A DNA stretch of 64,000 nt, taken from assembly GCA_014706295.1 (NCBI GenBank), contig JACSVZ010000014.1, positions 71,007,541 through 71,071,540 of the forward strand. Direction: 5' to 3'. Shown piece after piece: positions 1 through 55,135 of the stretch (positions within the stretch are counted from its first letter, which is position 1; each line of letters begins with the position of its first letter). The DNA is from Lycocorax pyrrhopterus obiensis (taxonomy: Eukaryota > Chordata > Aves > Passeriformes > Paradisaeidae). The position numbers and the translations under genes were made by a program. The notes under the pieces are model-generated. The model was given only the letters and a program-made list of their open reading frames with translations. It had not been told where the DNA came from and did no database searches.

Positions 1-1039
1 AACAAAAGACTGAAAGAAAATTCCAGATCCAATAGAAATGGCATTCTGAAAAAAAAAAAAATTCCATGCATTTTTGTGTCTAGGATGTAGGTAAAGTAGG
101 TCTTTTGCTAAAAGACGTTGGTATTTTATAATTATTATGAGTGATTCTCTGAAGGTAAAAAAGATTTTTTTGATGTGCTTGTGCCTATATTATCATAGCA
201 TTTTTAGATGACTAGAACAGAGCGAAATAGAAAAAGAATTACATGGAGAATAATCCATGGTTTTATGAAATAAGACTTTAAATGTTTTCAACAGGATGTT
301 TTTGTTCTAGTTTTCAGAGTAGCTGGCTTTGTTTCCTGGCTTTTTTGACTCATCTCTGAAATTTCTGTTTGCCATATTCCACATTTGCTGTCTTGCTGTC
401 CAGGCTGACAGACAAGCTGATGTCACTAGGGCCTTAATGCATCTTGTCAAAGTTAAAACACACTTTGAGTATTTATAGCTTTCAAAATCAGCGGGAATTT
501 ACTTTTACTTGGCTTAAATTCCAGTTGGGAGAATTACTTTCTGTTTCCTATCCTGCAGGAATATCCTGAGGGAAGCAAATGCCATCCATTTAGATCTGCA
601 GCTAACCAGATGGAAATAGCAGAGAGTAGTTTCAAGAATACTCTCTAAACTTTCCAGTAGGGGTGATGTGAATATAGATTAGTGATAACATCCATATTTT
701 TGTGGTTTTTGCTCAGAGAATCAATGGATTTCCCTTCTGTTGATCTTGGAAGTCCTGCCTTGGGGCATGTCCAGGGATTAGCAATCTTGTTTGTAGCAAC
801 AAGACTGTCAGTGGGGTACTCCTTTGGATAAATCAAAGTTTTCTCAGTGTTGGCCTTTTTCACTCACATCGGGTGATGTAAACGTGAAACTGATGGATGA
901 AGGGCAGACCATAAAGGTCATGAGAGCAAGGACAAGGCAGTGGAGATCTGAGAAATCAAAGGAGGGATGCAAAGGGTGGCACAAAGATTTAGAGTTGTCC
1001 TCTAGAGAGGATTTAGAGTTGTCTAGAGTTGACAAGGCA

Positions 1040-1118
1040 GGAAGGAAGGGAAAAGAGAAGGAAGAAGGAAGGAAGCAAAAGTAAGAAGGAAGGAAAAGAA
1101 AAGAAAAAGGAAGGAAGA
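1040..1118. repeat. GGAA/GAAA purine-rich simple repeat
   Basis: An impure run of GGAA, GAAGG and GAAAA units, almost all purine on the + strand. GGAA repeats can bind ETS-family factors, but nothing here shows that this one does. Confidence 0.8.
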
Positions 1119-4100
1119 ATGTCGAAGCTCTGGGCATCTTCAGTTTGTTTTACATGCTGAAGCAAGGGAAATCACCTTTCACTTACTAAAGGCTGTAGGT
1201 CCTTGAAACTTTCTGAAGACACTATGCTGGGAGTTTTCAGGGCAGAGAGACAGGAATATGTGTATTTGCCAGTGTTAGGTTATTTTAAATTTATACTTCA
1301 CAATATTGCATTCTGAGGGAGGGAGTATTCACTCCCTGGTGTCTGTGGTAGGGAATTTTGTTTTCAGTTTTTCTAAAAGACGATAAAAATACATAAGCCT
1401 AATGAAGTGATAAGAATCTCCTCTGTTTTGAAACAGTGGTATGTATTTCCAGGAACACACTGCAATGTGTCTTGCAGAAAGATGGGTAAGATAGACTAAA
1501 ATCTCATTTAGTTGTCTTGGTGCTACATATGAGACACCTGTGAAAAACTGATAGCAAGAACAGTAAATCTTAGTTTTGCTGTAGTTCTTCTGCCTCCCCA
1601 ATAGCAAAAAAAGAAAAGATCTTTAAAAATAGCATTGCAATAAACACTGTCTGGCTTGAGTATAAAAGTATAAGGGAAATTGTGGCATAGTTAAAAGGTA
1701 GTTGCAAGTAAGAGTTTCTAAGGAGGTTTTTCTTCTGAATTGTTCTTTGGCTTGATCTGATAGCCTTATTTTTTTCTCCTTATTGGCCAGCCTTTAGAGA
1801 AGTGCAGAATTTTACATGATCAAGGTAGGTTTGTCAAGAATAAACTGGGAATTGTTTGCACTTTTCTTTTTGTTGCCCTTTAATGAAATCAACATTTTTA
1901 AAAAGCACAAAAAAAACCTTATAAGCGCGTGACCATATTTAGTTAAAAGTGTTTTTTGTTTATAACGAGCAATAAAGTAGTTGCCAAATTCTACACATGT
2001 TCCAGATTTTTAGAAAAAAAAAAATTAAAAAATTTTGGGTTTCCCGCCACCCCAGGTTGTAAATCACAAAAACCATTTGTATAAAACCACATTTAGCCCA
2101 GCACAATAACAATGTGCATTACAATTATTTTACAAGGAAATCATATGCTATACAACGGAACTTTACACCTTCAAAGATGCTACAAAAGGCCCCAAATTGG
2201 TAGCAGTTTCCATCACAGGTTTCAGTTTCTTCTCGAAGGTGGTTTTTTTTCACCATTCAATCCTTGAGCTTCTCACTGTTTCTCAAGCCACTTGGCCCTC
2301 AGTGTCAGCAAGAATTTTTATCATGGTAGACCTGCATGGCCTTAGAGATTCTTACCACAGTGCTCATATGAAACAGAATTTCTGCAGTGCAGTGCCCTTG
2401 TTCCAAGGGTGAACTCCTGCTTTTGCTGAGCAGCCTTTGGAGAGCTGAGTTCTCCTTCCTGTGCCTGTGGCGTTGTGTGATGTGCACAGGGCCTACTGTG
2501 GTGACAAAAAAGATATTCCCGGATGAACAGAAATGGATAAAAGGAAAAAAATTATAAGAAGATGTGGCGTTAATACCATGGTGTTAAAAGTGGTGATTAT
2601 GTGTATTTTGTGTTTTCCCCTACAGCGTAAGGTGGAGGCAGAAAGGACACTGTGAATCTGCTGCAAAAGCTGACAGGGAGCCTAACTAATTCTTCTGTTT
2701 AAAACTTAAAATCCTGAGGGTGAATGTAATGTGTGAAAGGCAAAGAAGGCCTTTTGTAAAGAAGGTGTGCTGTGTAAGACAGAAGAGCAATAGGCCAGTT
2801 CTGTGCGATCAACACAGAAAATTAATGCTGGTTTGCTGGCTGGGGTTTGCACCTCTGAGTGGTTCAGACTTTGCAGGAGTGATTGGGGCTGAGAGGCACC
2901 ATCCTTGTACTGAAATTCTGAGCATGGGGCTCTTGTCTCTGTGCATTGCTCCCCTCTCCCCTCGTGCTGAGAGAGATGATTTACAGCTCTGGATCCGTTC
3001 AGAAAATCAGTATCGGAGGCTTTTGCGTGTGCCTGCCTGTGGTGTGTGCCCTGAGCACGTGTGCCTGTGACCTGGTGCAGCCAGCACAGCTATTCTCATT
3101 AAACTCCAGCTGACACCCTGTAACCTGACAGTCCTTAACTCCAAGACTCTCCCATTCCACCAAATTAGCAGATGTGTGTGACTTCCAGCCCAGCATTCTC
3201 AGGGTTTGAATCCTAGAAAGCAGCAGAAATAGTCTGATATGATTATTGGTAAATTTAAGCTCCAAAACTAATTAAAAGTAATCCAAACTTGCCACAGGAA
3301 ACATTTCTACCCTTTGCCTTCTTCTTTTCCAATAGTAAACTGAGCATCAGTTTCTGACAAATCACTCTAATTTCCTGTGGAGAACATTAGTGATGATCAG
3401 TCAGGGGACACAGAGGTGAAAGACCTGCTTTATCCATCTTGTTCAGTGTTATTATTTATTCCCCTTAATCCTGCACATTTCTCCACAGTTCTCCCCATAA
3501 GTCACAGGTGGATGGAAGGCTGGTGACAAAGCCTTGTGCGAAGGGGTTGTGGCTACACTGCACCGCGGTGGGGCCACCACTGTCCTGGTGGAATGTCATG
3601 AGAGATTGCAAAGTCAGTATTTGTTATTCACCTGCTCATTGCCAGGAGAATGGTCCTGAGGCTGGGAATCCTTTGCCAGCCATAGAATGTGTTTTTATTT
3701 TAATGATTTCCTGCAAACATAATGAGAAGATCATGCCAGGAAACTAATTAATGGGTATGCACTGGGCAGTACGTGCTCTCCAAGTGAGGCTGGGTGCTGG
3801 ATGCAGTGGCAGATGCTTGGTAGAAATTTCTGGTCGCTGTGACTCTCAGACTCGTTGCACTGGGTCTTCAGGAAGCTGCAGGAATGTTGTTGGCTGCACC
3901 AAATACCCCACTCCCAGTAGCTGGTGGAAGAACACAACCTCTCACTCTCTCACTTGTCAACCAAGAATAAATCTTCTCTTGCCAGCCCCATCTTTGTAGT
4001 GAGGGCATGTTCTGGCTGCCTCCATCCTTGCCTGAGCTCTGCACTGGAACAGTTGTGGTGTGACAATCAGTCTGGATTCTCCTGTTTATCAGACATCCCT

Positions 4101-4258
4101 GGACAGGGTTTTTTTTTGAATTGTTGGGTTGGTTTTTTTTTAATCGATTTATTTATTTATTAATTAATTTTTCCATGAGGAACGGCAGAAATTTAAATTT
4201 TGCCTGGAAGGAAGAAGACTTTCGTCTGAATCTGGACCAAGACGCTAATTTAAAAAAT

Positions 4259-4281
4259 AAAAAAAAAAAAAAAAAAAAAAA
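4259..4281 (+). repeat. poly(A) run
   Basis: Twenty-three consecutive A residues, with a TTTATTTATTTATTAATTAATT stretch about 100 bases upstream. No retrocopy body was recognised next to it. Confidence 0.85.
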
Positions 4282-5818
4282 TAAAATTAGGTGTTCATGC
4301 TCAGTCATGACAGAACATGTGACTGTCTCAGGCATCTCGACAGCCATACATGTATTTTTTTATATCCCAAAATAGCTAGTTTCCTGACTGGTTGAGCATG
4401 AGGATTACACATTCTACTCTATGCAGACATGTTGAAAATGCTGAAAGTTACCATGTCAAAAGGCAGTTTCAGAGATGCAGTGTGCTGTAGGCAGCAGTGC
4501 ACTACAAAACTGTAGTAGACCTGTTGTTTGTCCACAACAAAACCCACCCATCTTTAAAGAGAGAGGCCAGTAATAGGTGGGCAGTTGTTCTTACAGCCCA
4601 TCTGGGTGTTTATAATACATAACACTACTTTCTGTTGCTTTCTATTTTATTGTGTGTAAGTGCTCACAATATCTCCATTTATGGATGCATGTTCTAGTGA
4701 CCTATCCTGGAAAAAAAACGGAAAAAAACCTTAAGGAGTAGATTCTTGAAAAGACCCTAATTCTTTTTTTTTTTTGTGTAGCCTGGGTGAACAGCTCTTA
4801 CAGCTGAGTAATTCCTACCCTGAGGAGCATTCTTGAATTACTTTGCATTAGTCTAGGAAAGTGTGCCTGTTCTCTGCCTGGCTTTTTTGCCCCAGGAGAA
4901 GACTGGGAGAACAATGGTTGTCAGTCTCCAAGAGGAGAGCCTGGGCTCACAGTCGCTGCAATTGAGGCTTTCCCATTGTGCTGCTGTTATCAACAGAACA
5001 TAAAAATAAAATCTGATCATTTGACCATATGATTAACACATTCCTGTTGAACTCCAGGTGACCTTAATCTTCTGGCTCTTTACAGGACTCCTGTGTTTCT
5101 TAGGATAAAATTTCTTCCTTAAGTTCCTCTTTTGATGCTGAAATACCCTCTGAATGGTTTGCTTATAGGGCTTTAATGAGATGCATTGGGGCAGACAAGA
5201 AAAGATGGATTTGAATGATCGTAAAGACACATTGGACAACCAAATTTGTAACATCCAGACGAAGTTTAACCATATAATTGTTAATTTCCTATTGCTTGGT
5301 GAAGTGCTTCTTGTGTTTTCTTTTGCCCTATCAGTATATGGCAAGATTGCAAAGGAAATCTTTGCAATTACACGAACAAGTAGGAATTCTTTGATTTGTC
5401 CAAAATTGTAAGTCTACACTGAGCAAGCTTTGCAACTTCTTTGTGGGATTCAGACAGTTGTTTGTAGATTTAGACTACATTTTTTTAAGTTAGCAAGACT
5501 TCCCTCTGTAAAAGGAAGCTCACGGTTTGATAGTGGAGAGTCATCATGAAGAGTTTTGAGGATTAAGAGAGTCGAACTTGCATTTATTTCTCAGCCTCGT
5601 GTTTTGTAATGCTGGCTTTTCTCAAGAAGAATCAATTGCATAAATTGCATAAATTAAGTCTGGCCTGCCTGCTACAATCCTTAAGGACCAAGGAGGAATA
5701 ACTATTTCCACTTCATAGCTCTCTTCTTGTTGTCGTACGGTCGACTCGCATCACCTCCAGTGCTGTAACATAAAAACTGCTCTAAAACCGCTGCACTTCT
5801 CTCCCTCTGCCCGTCCAG

Positions 5819-48519
<42,701 letters not shown>

Positions 48520-50346
48520 CCCCGCAAGAAGCTGATGCCTACAACCCTGAGACTCTCAAGGGGCAGAGTGGCATGGCCGTGCTCCTTCCTCTCTAGCTGA
48601 CCATCTATCTCGGCTCCTGATCTGTCCTGCAGATAATTGCTGTACCTTAAGCAGAATCTCAGCACGAGGTCTGTATTGCGTATACAAGTGACAGATGGAC
48701 AAATGCCACACTCTGGGGATCCTGATTATTCTTCTCTTTTTTCATGGCAGTAAATTTTATAGAAACAGGTATGCAACACATTTATACTGTAATGTACTGG
48801 CTTAAAAAAATAGTAGTTTGCAGATTAGTCTTGGTAACATCACATTTTAGCGACTTCAAATATAGGCTTCATGTCTATCATGTTTCAGAGTAGTAATGCT
48901 CCCAGGACAGTGCAATTTACCAAATACCACTTTGTACAGGTGATCTGATTCACCAGTTATTCACTAATAGAAGGAAAACTGCCTTGCCAAATTTTACCTT
49001 CCATTCTTATCTTTAGTCAAGACATATTATAAGAAACAAGATCTGATGGGGATAAGTAAGCACAATATTGCAGTTGTTTGGGAAATCCATCATCAGGCTT
49101 TGCTGTCCATTGCAGGTGGTGGATGTACTTTGCTTAAATAGTTCTGGAGATAAAGTGATTGCATACATCAATATTACATGATGCTTCAAGATCTCTTAGT
49201 ACTGCAGACCCAGCACCAGTCTTCAATAAGTATTTTGCTACAGTTCAGCTTCATTATGTTGCAGTTCTGACCACTATTTCTGCCACACAAAAACTAATAA
49301 TCCACAACATATCAGTTATTACTTCCAAAATTTTGTAAATTGAATCAGTTTATTTTTGTCACCATGGACTGATTATGTAAGGAGTGGACAAAGGTGATGA
49401 CTTCTGTAAATCTTAACTGCAAGGAAGGGTTTACATTTTATAAAAAGGTAGTAATAATGACTGTAATATAGGGTAAAGATAGTAAAGTGTTCTGACTTTT
49501 TTTTCTTAGAAATAACTAAGCAAACTCTGTGCATACTTGCTAAAAAGGCACCTTTTCTTTTTTATAGTTGATGTAGGGAAACACATGCTTAAGCTGGTCT
49601 TTTGCATTGCTAATAATGTGACACATGTACCCCCCCACCTTCATTAACTTCTGTCTCCATTTTTACGCTGTGTGTCTGTGATTTTAGTGAACTAGCTTGT
49701 AACTGCAAAAATATTCTAGTGTGTGTGTCCATTTCTTTTGCATTTTTGCCAACTGGCCTTTATTTGTCCGGTTCAAGGGACCCCTGGGCAGAGCAAGAGG
49801 ATCAGAGTAAGAATTCATGTCACGCTGATGTCTGTCAGAGGTGATTAGAAAATACATAACAGTTCAACTTAATTCATTAATTCAGGGGAAAAAAATCAAG
49901 GTGTTTTTGTTGAGAATGACAAGAACGCAAAAGAAAAGTAAATAATAGTTCCTCCTTAAAGTTTAGCTGACTCTGTTGACCATGTGGATGGAGACCATCT
50001 CTCCAAAACAGCCCTTTTTTTCTCCGAAAGAGGCTTTCACTCTTACCAAAATAGTCTATTATGAACTGCACGATTCGGTGGAAATTAAATTCACCAAGGT
50101 ATCTGTCCATTGGACAGAATTTTCCCGAAACATGTCAACCTAAAAGTAAAATGGTTGCTATAGACTTGACATCCTCTGTCAGTGGAAAGTTACTTTTAGG
50201 AACCTGAGAGTGGTCTGCCAGCATTTAACGTGACCTGGCAGTGCCTCTGTAGCACCTTGTTCCAAGGGTTGGTGTGTCCCTGATGGATTGGGGAAAAGGA
50301 TACTGGTTGTTTTGCAATGCCCTGGCCATTTCTTGTACATCCTTGG

Positions 50347-50352
50347 AATAAA
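50347..50352 (+). terminator. possible internal poly(A) signal AATAAA
   Basis: Canonical hexamer 1.8 kb into the 3' UTR. Its use would give a shorter transcript form. No strong GT-rich element seen immediately downstream. Confidence 0.3.
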
Positions 50353-52110
50353 GAATTCCATTATCTTTGGATTTTGCAAGTACAGAAATTAGGTAGAAGA
50401 TTTCAAAGGCTGGTTGCCATTTAATCCCTGTCTAAGATGAAGTATTGACTGGGTTTGTATGCATATAGATAAAATGTAGAGCTACTGGTTATATACATCT
50501 TTTTTGTATTGTGTGAAACAGACTTTAAAATAAAACCTTCTTCTCTAAAGCCATGAATAGAAAATGCTGCATTTAACAACTGGGAGCTCACAAAAACTTC
50601 TTGCTCTTTTTGAAGACCATGAGGTAAATTACCTTCATCATATAAACAATTCTTGTAACATGGAAAAGTGAAGAGCTGAACAAATGTTGGGAGGTTTTTT
50701 AAATCTCCAGTACACCACATATCCTCAAGTGATACATTTAGTCAAACATTCATGAAAGTAGATGAGTTTACTGTAATTTTGCTTACTGTGTGTGCTCTAA
50801 ATATACACATTACTGATGTCTGCCTTTCTGCATGTGGGTAAAACTCCTGCTGTGTAGTCAGCAGTAGCGATGTCAGCATAAATCCGAGCTGGATCTGCAG
50901 TACGTACAGGGCAAGCAAATGGCTTGTGAGTTCATTTCAGAGAGGGATTCTTGGTAAGGTGCTCAGAACACTGATTTCCTGGAGTGCACTCTGCTCTCAG
51001 CTTCAGAGATCCCCAGCTCCATCCTCGTGACTGCCTGGCAGCTCTTCTTGTAGATCCCACTGTGGTCTTCACACAACTTCAATACTCTGGAAGTGCATTT
51101 TGTATGGTGCAGGAGACTGAATGGGTCAGTTGATGTAGCAATTTTAGCAAGTGCTCAGAGAACTGGGTTCACCACAGACAGGAATGGAAAGGGATGCCTT
51201 GCCTCTATATATTCACATTACAATAGAGACAAAATACAGCATTGAAAATGGAGGTAGCTCTCCCCTAGCAACTTGTCACCATTTTAATAAAAGGCTGCAC
51301 AAAGTTATTAGCTGACTTCAAAGTAGTGAGTATAAACTTTAGGCTTTAAATACTGTAGGCATTATTAATTCAGGCCACTTAGAAGCATAATGAACCTCAC
51401 GGCTTTTTACTATATCAAAGATTTTTAATCACACCACACTGTTACACATCCAGTCTGTCCTTATCTCGATCTACCCAGAGAACTTCCATTAACTTTAATT
51501 GGAGATGCACATGCAGATTATGGGAAGGAAGATTTCATTGTACTCACACTTTCTGCTGAGACAATCTGCAAGTTCATATTGAAGTGAAGTTAGGATAAAA
51601 TAAAATCAAAAGCAAGGAATGTGTTCTCTAAATATATTAGATTTTCAAGTACACTAACGACAATTTCTTATCCAGTATGTGTCCAAATAGTAATTCTTAC
51701 ACCGAAGCTCTAAAGTCCAGACCTAAGAATACAGAGCTAGTTGTGACAAAAAATGCTTTATATTAAAGATTGTATATACAGTATCTGAAATTACTGAAAA
51801 CAAATGAGTGTGTTTATCAATTACTGTAGAGAAAACCTTGTTGTTTGATACACTCATACTAGTGCTAGAGCACTGAACGTAACTTTTTTCAGTTTTTTAG
51901 CCCACAAGACTTCACTTTGATATGATTGAATTGTATTATATTTTTAAAGAAAACCTATCAAGTATGCCTGGCTTTTTTTTTTTTCTTAGTTGTAACAAAA
52001 AAGTGTTTGGTTGTGAAAACATATATATTTTCCAAAGATGACTGATGTTCATCATTCTCCCTCTCACTACCATATATTTCACTTCACTTCACATACCTGT
52101 AGGTTAATGC

Positions 52111-52116
52111 AATAAA
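52111..52116 (+). terminator. poly(A) signal AATAAA, likely MEGF11 3' end
   Basis: AATAAA followed about 30 bases later by a T/GT-rich run (52142-52170). It lies just before the first recognisable intergenic repeat, which fits a transcript end near 52135. Confidence 0.5.
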
Positions 52117-52224
52117 GTTTCTAATGAAAGATGGGAAGTGCTTTGATTTTCTTTTTTCCCTTTTTGTTTGCCTATGGGGGATCTTGAAATAGCATGGGAA
52201 ATGTATGAAATGTCATTTTTGCTC

Positions 52225-52395
52225 TCATGGTTTAACCCCAGCTGGCAATTGAGTACCATGCAGGCAGTCACTCACTCCTCCAGGGAGAAGAGAAAAGGGA
52301 AACTCCATGGGTTGAAATATGAACAGTTCAATAATTGGAAGAAAAGTAAAATAAATTAGTACTACTAATTATAATACTAAAACAAAAAAAATCCA
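52225..52395 (+). mobile_element. old avian LTR fragment (ERVL-type, tentative)
   Basis: The segment TCATGGTTTAACCCCAGCTG and the following TGAGTACCATGCAGGCAGTC, with CACTCACTCCTCCAGGGAGA and a GAACAGTTCAATAATTGGAA stretch, resemble a widespread bird LTR family I recognise by its GTTTAACCCCAGC start. It is truncated, and I cannot assign a named subfamily. Confidence 0.5.
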
Positions 52396-52706
52396 TAATA
52401 GAGGTCTAATGTTGCAGAACAAAAAAGCTACAATTCAGTACTGTAAAAGTGTAGTTCCACCTTCCACGCTTTTCCATGCAAATCTGAGAAGTACAACTTG
52501 GTATTCCTTCAATGCTGTTGAAACAGATGGCTTAATCCTAAATAATTGACTTGTCTGACATTCAAACAGCCATCTTATTAATAAGAAAAGAAAATAAGAG
52601 AGTGATCCTGATTAACCACATACAGTAAATAATCATTTGTTATAAATGAATATTCTCCATAAACAGTCATGTTTCCACTTAAGAAGAAAAAGGGCTTGGA
52701 CATTTC

Positions 52707-53656
52707 ACAGAATCAGAGAATCAATGAGGTTGGAAAAGACCGTGGAGATCATCAAGTCCAACCTGTGTCCTACCACCACCCTGTCAATTAAACCATGGCA
52801 GCAAGTGCCACATCCATTCTTTCCTTACCCACCTCCAGGAACACTGACTCCAGCATCTCCCTGGGCAGCCCATTCCAATCCCCAATCACTCTTTCTGTGA
52901 AGAATTTTTTTCTACTGTCCGGCCTAAACCTCCCCTGGTGCATCTTGAGGCTGTGTCCTCTCGTGTTGTCCCTTGTTCCCTGGGAGCAGAGCTCGACTTC
53001 TCCCGGCTGCCCCCTCCTTTCAGGGAGTTGCAGAGAGCGATGAGGTCACCCCTGAGCCTCCTTTTCTCCAGGCTAAACAACCCCAGCTCCCTCAGCCACT
53101 CTTCACAGGGTTTGTGTTCCAAGCCCCTCACCAGCCTTGTCACCCTCCTCTGGACGCGTCCAAGCGTCTCCAGGTCCTTCCTAAACTGAGGGGCCCAGAA
53201 CTGGACACTCGAGGTGTGGCCTCACCAGTGCCAAGTACAGGGGAAGAGTGACTTCCCTGGTCCTGCTGGCCACACCATTCCTGATCCAGGCCAGGTGCCA
53301 CTGGACTTTTTGGCCACCTGGGCACACTGCTGGCTCATGTTCAGTTGGTTGTTGACCAGTACCCCCAGGTCCCTTTCTACCTGGGACTGTCCAGCCACTC
53401 TGACCCCAGCCTGTAGCACTGCAGGGGTTGTTGTGGCCAAAGTGCAGGACTCAGCACTTGGACTTGTTGAACTTCGTATGATTGGACTCGGCCTATCTAT
53501 CCAGCCTGTCCAGGTCCCTTTGCAGAGCCCGTCTACCCTCCAACACACACTCCCAGCTTGGTGTCATCTGCAAATTTACTGATGGTGGACTCAATCTCCT
53601 CATCCAGATCATCAATGGAGGTATTAAACAGGACTGGTCCCAGCACTGATCCCTGG
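52707..53656 (-). mobile_element. CR1 LINE, 3' half (minus orientation)
   Basis: On the minus strand this runs from the reverse-transcriptase phrase PQGSVLGP down to the 3' end. It passes CR1 phrases LGVLVNNQLNMSQQC and [11 protein letters not shown]. The 3' end lies at 52707 (CAGAATCAGAGAATCAATGA on the + strand). Full of stops and small indels, so it is dead. It abuts the opposite-strand CR1 segment at 53657. Confidence 0.88.
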
Positions 53657-53985
53657 GGATCAGTGACCTGCTGAGCCACTTAGATGCTCAAAAGTCTATG
53701 GGACCAGATGGGATCCATCCTAGTGTGATGAGGGAGCTCGTGGAAGAGCTCTCCAAGCCCCTCTCCATAATTTATCATCAGTCCTGGCTCACCAGGGAGG
53801 TCCCAGAAGACTGTAGGTGCCAATGTGACCCCCTCCACAAGAAGGGCTGAAAGGACAATCTGGGACACTCCAGGCCTGTCAGCCTGACCTTGGTGGCTGG
53901 CAAGGTTATGGATCACCCTGAGTGCCATCACACAGCACCTACAGGATGGCTGGGGGATCAAGACTCAGCCAGCACGCGTTTAGGA

Positions 53986-53991
53986 GAGGCA
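53986..53991. repeat. target-site duplication, left copy
   Basis: GAGGCA immediately before the LTR. The right copy GAAGCA is at 54609-54614, with one mismatch. Confidence 0.7.
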
Positions 53992-54608
53992 TGTGGAGGC
54001 CGGTAGGCCTACTGATTCAGAGACCTCAAAGATCTCCTGGAGGAAAGGCTCTGAGCCTATTACCTCTACTCGTGGAGACCAAAGAAGCCTCTCCCAGGAT
54101 GCTTTGTTTGATTATGTTAATACACCCCAGTTCTGTTTCCCTGATATGCCCATTGGCCTCCCCGCCCCTTTTCTACCCTATTTGTCCCTGATCTGGAAAG
54201 TTCTTCCTTTCCCATTCCCCCATTGGTCCCTGTCCCTTTGCCACTCCCTCAGATCTTCCCTATTGGTTCCTTTGCCCTAGCCCCACCTGTATACCACCCC
54301 TGCACCCGCAGATTATTGGTCCCTGATGCTCTCTCTGCCTCGTATATAACCCTGGACCCTTCCCTGATCCCTTGTCTTCGTCCCTGGACCCCTTCACATG
54401 GCTGGAATAAACTCCTCCAGTGGAACCCCATACGAAGATCCTTCCTGCTCTCTTTGTCGTCGACCTGCTCCTGATAGCTATCCGGCGTGCGTGAGCCTGT
54501 GTGTGTGTGTGTGTGTGCTGTGTGTAGTGGCCTTACTGAGCAGCCTCCTGCTTGGAGACACTTTCGGGAAGGTCGCAGCACCTACCACCTGCACCGCCTG
54601 CTATGACA
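53992..54608 (+). mobile_element. solo LTR (class II/ERVK-like) inside CR1
   Basis: 617 bp, beginning TGTGGAGG and ending TATGACA, flanked by 6-bp duplications. It contains CAAT-type motifs (CCCATTGG), a TATA box TATATAA at 54343, a poly(A) signal AATAAA at 54406 and a (TG)n run at 54499-54517. The interrupted CR1 reading resumes directly after it. A 6-bp duplication is typical of class II elements. No internal retroviral sequence remains. Confidence 0.8.
54343..54349 (+). promoter_or_regulatory. TATA box of solo LTR
   Basis: TATATAA lies 63 bases upstream of the LTR poly(A) signal, the normal LTR order. Confidence 0.6.
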
Positions 54609-55129
54609 GAAGCAGGTCATGTTTGACCAACCTGATCTGCTTTTATAACCAGGTGACCTACCTAGTGGATGCGGGAGGGCTGTGGATGTTGTCTACCTGG
54701 ATTTCAGCAAAGCCTTTGATGCCATCTCCCACAGCATTCTGTGGAAAAGCTGGCAGCCCAGGGCTTGGAGAGGTGCACTCTTTGCTGGGTTAAGAACTGG
54801 CTGGATGGCCGGGCCCAGAGAGGCTCTGGGGACATCCCAGGTCCAGACCGCTGCTCCCTCCCAGCCAGACCTGCTGAGCCCCTTTCTCCCACCAGGCCAT
54901 GTCTCCAACATGTGCTCTGATCCTGGCCCTGTTAGCCACCCACACTGGGCTGAAGGTGCAGCTTCAGATAGAGAAGGATGTGGTCAAGCGGATGCAGGAG
55001 CGTGAGGAATATCTGCATCAGGAGATGACTCGGCTCCTGCAGGAGACTGATGAGACCAACTGCATGAAGGAAAGCCTGTTCCTTTCTGCACTGCAGCAGA
55101 AGTGGCTGTTTCGGGTCACTGAGCTGGTT

Positions 55130-55135
55130 CTGCTC
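55130..55135. repeat. target-site duplication CTGCTC, left copy
   Basis: Exact match to 56385-56390. The two copies bracket the LTR insertion, and removing the insertion and one copy leaves the host frame intact. Confidence 0.85.

Larger units (their letters stand above)
1..5818. other. MEGF11 intron (5' part off window)
   Basis: No EGF-like exon was found here in any frame, so this reads as the intron before the first visible MEGF11 exon. It holds a GGAA-rich purine tract (1040-1118), an imperfect direct repeat at 986-1030, and a 23-A run (4259-4281) preceded by TTTA repeats. The open frames are short, lack family motifs and look accidental. The acceptor closing the intron is the AG at 5817-5818. 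Confidence 0.75.
48520..52135 (+). other. MEGF11: MEGF11 3' UTR (probable)
   Basis: About 3.6 kb of AT-rich, repeat-free sequence follows the stop, typical of a long neuronal-type 3' UTR. It contains several possible upstream poly(A) signals (for example AATAAA at 50347) and a Pumilio-type TGTATATA at 51772-51779. The end is placed after the AATAAA at 52111, which is followed by a T-rich stretch. No transcript evidence is available. Confidence 0.6.
53657..54830 (+). mobile_element. CR1 LINE reverse-transcriptase segment (plus orientation)
   Basis: Plus-strand CR1 ORF2: the region translating as SMGPDGIHPS (about 53695) through RPVSLTLVAG and SQHAFRRG, then, after an inserted LTR (53992-54608), VDVVYLDFSKAFDAISHSIL and GWMAGPRE. 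The last recognisable CR1 residues sit about 25 residues before where the minus-strand half begins in CR1 order. The two halves therefore together make one nearly continuous element with its 5' half inverted. Confidence 0.85.

Noticed and set aside
1..5818. Search for further MEGF11 exons upstream of 5819
   Set aside because: No frame shows EGF-type cysteine spacing with flanking splice sites. The Cys-containing frames near 2720-3070 and 3508-3747 lack the pattern.
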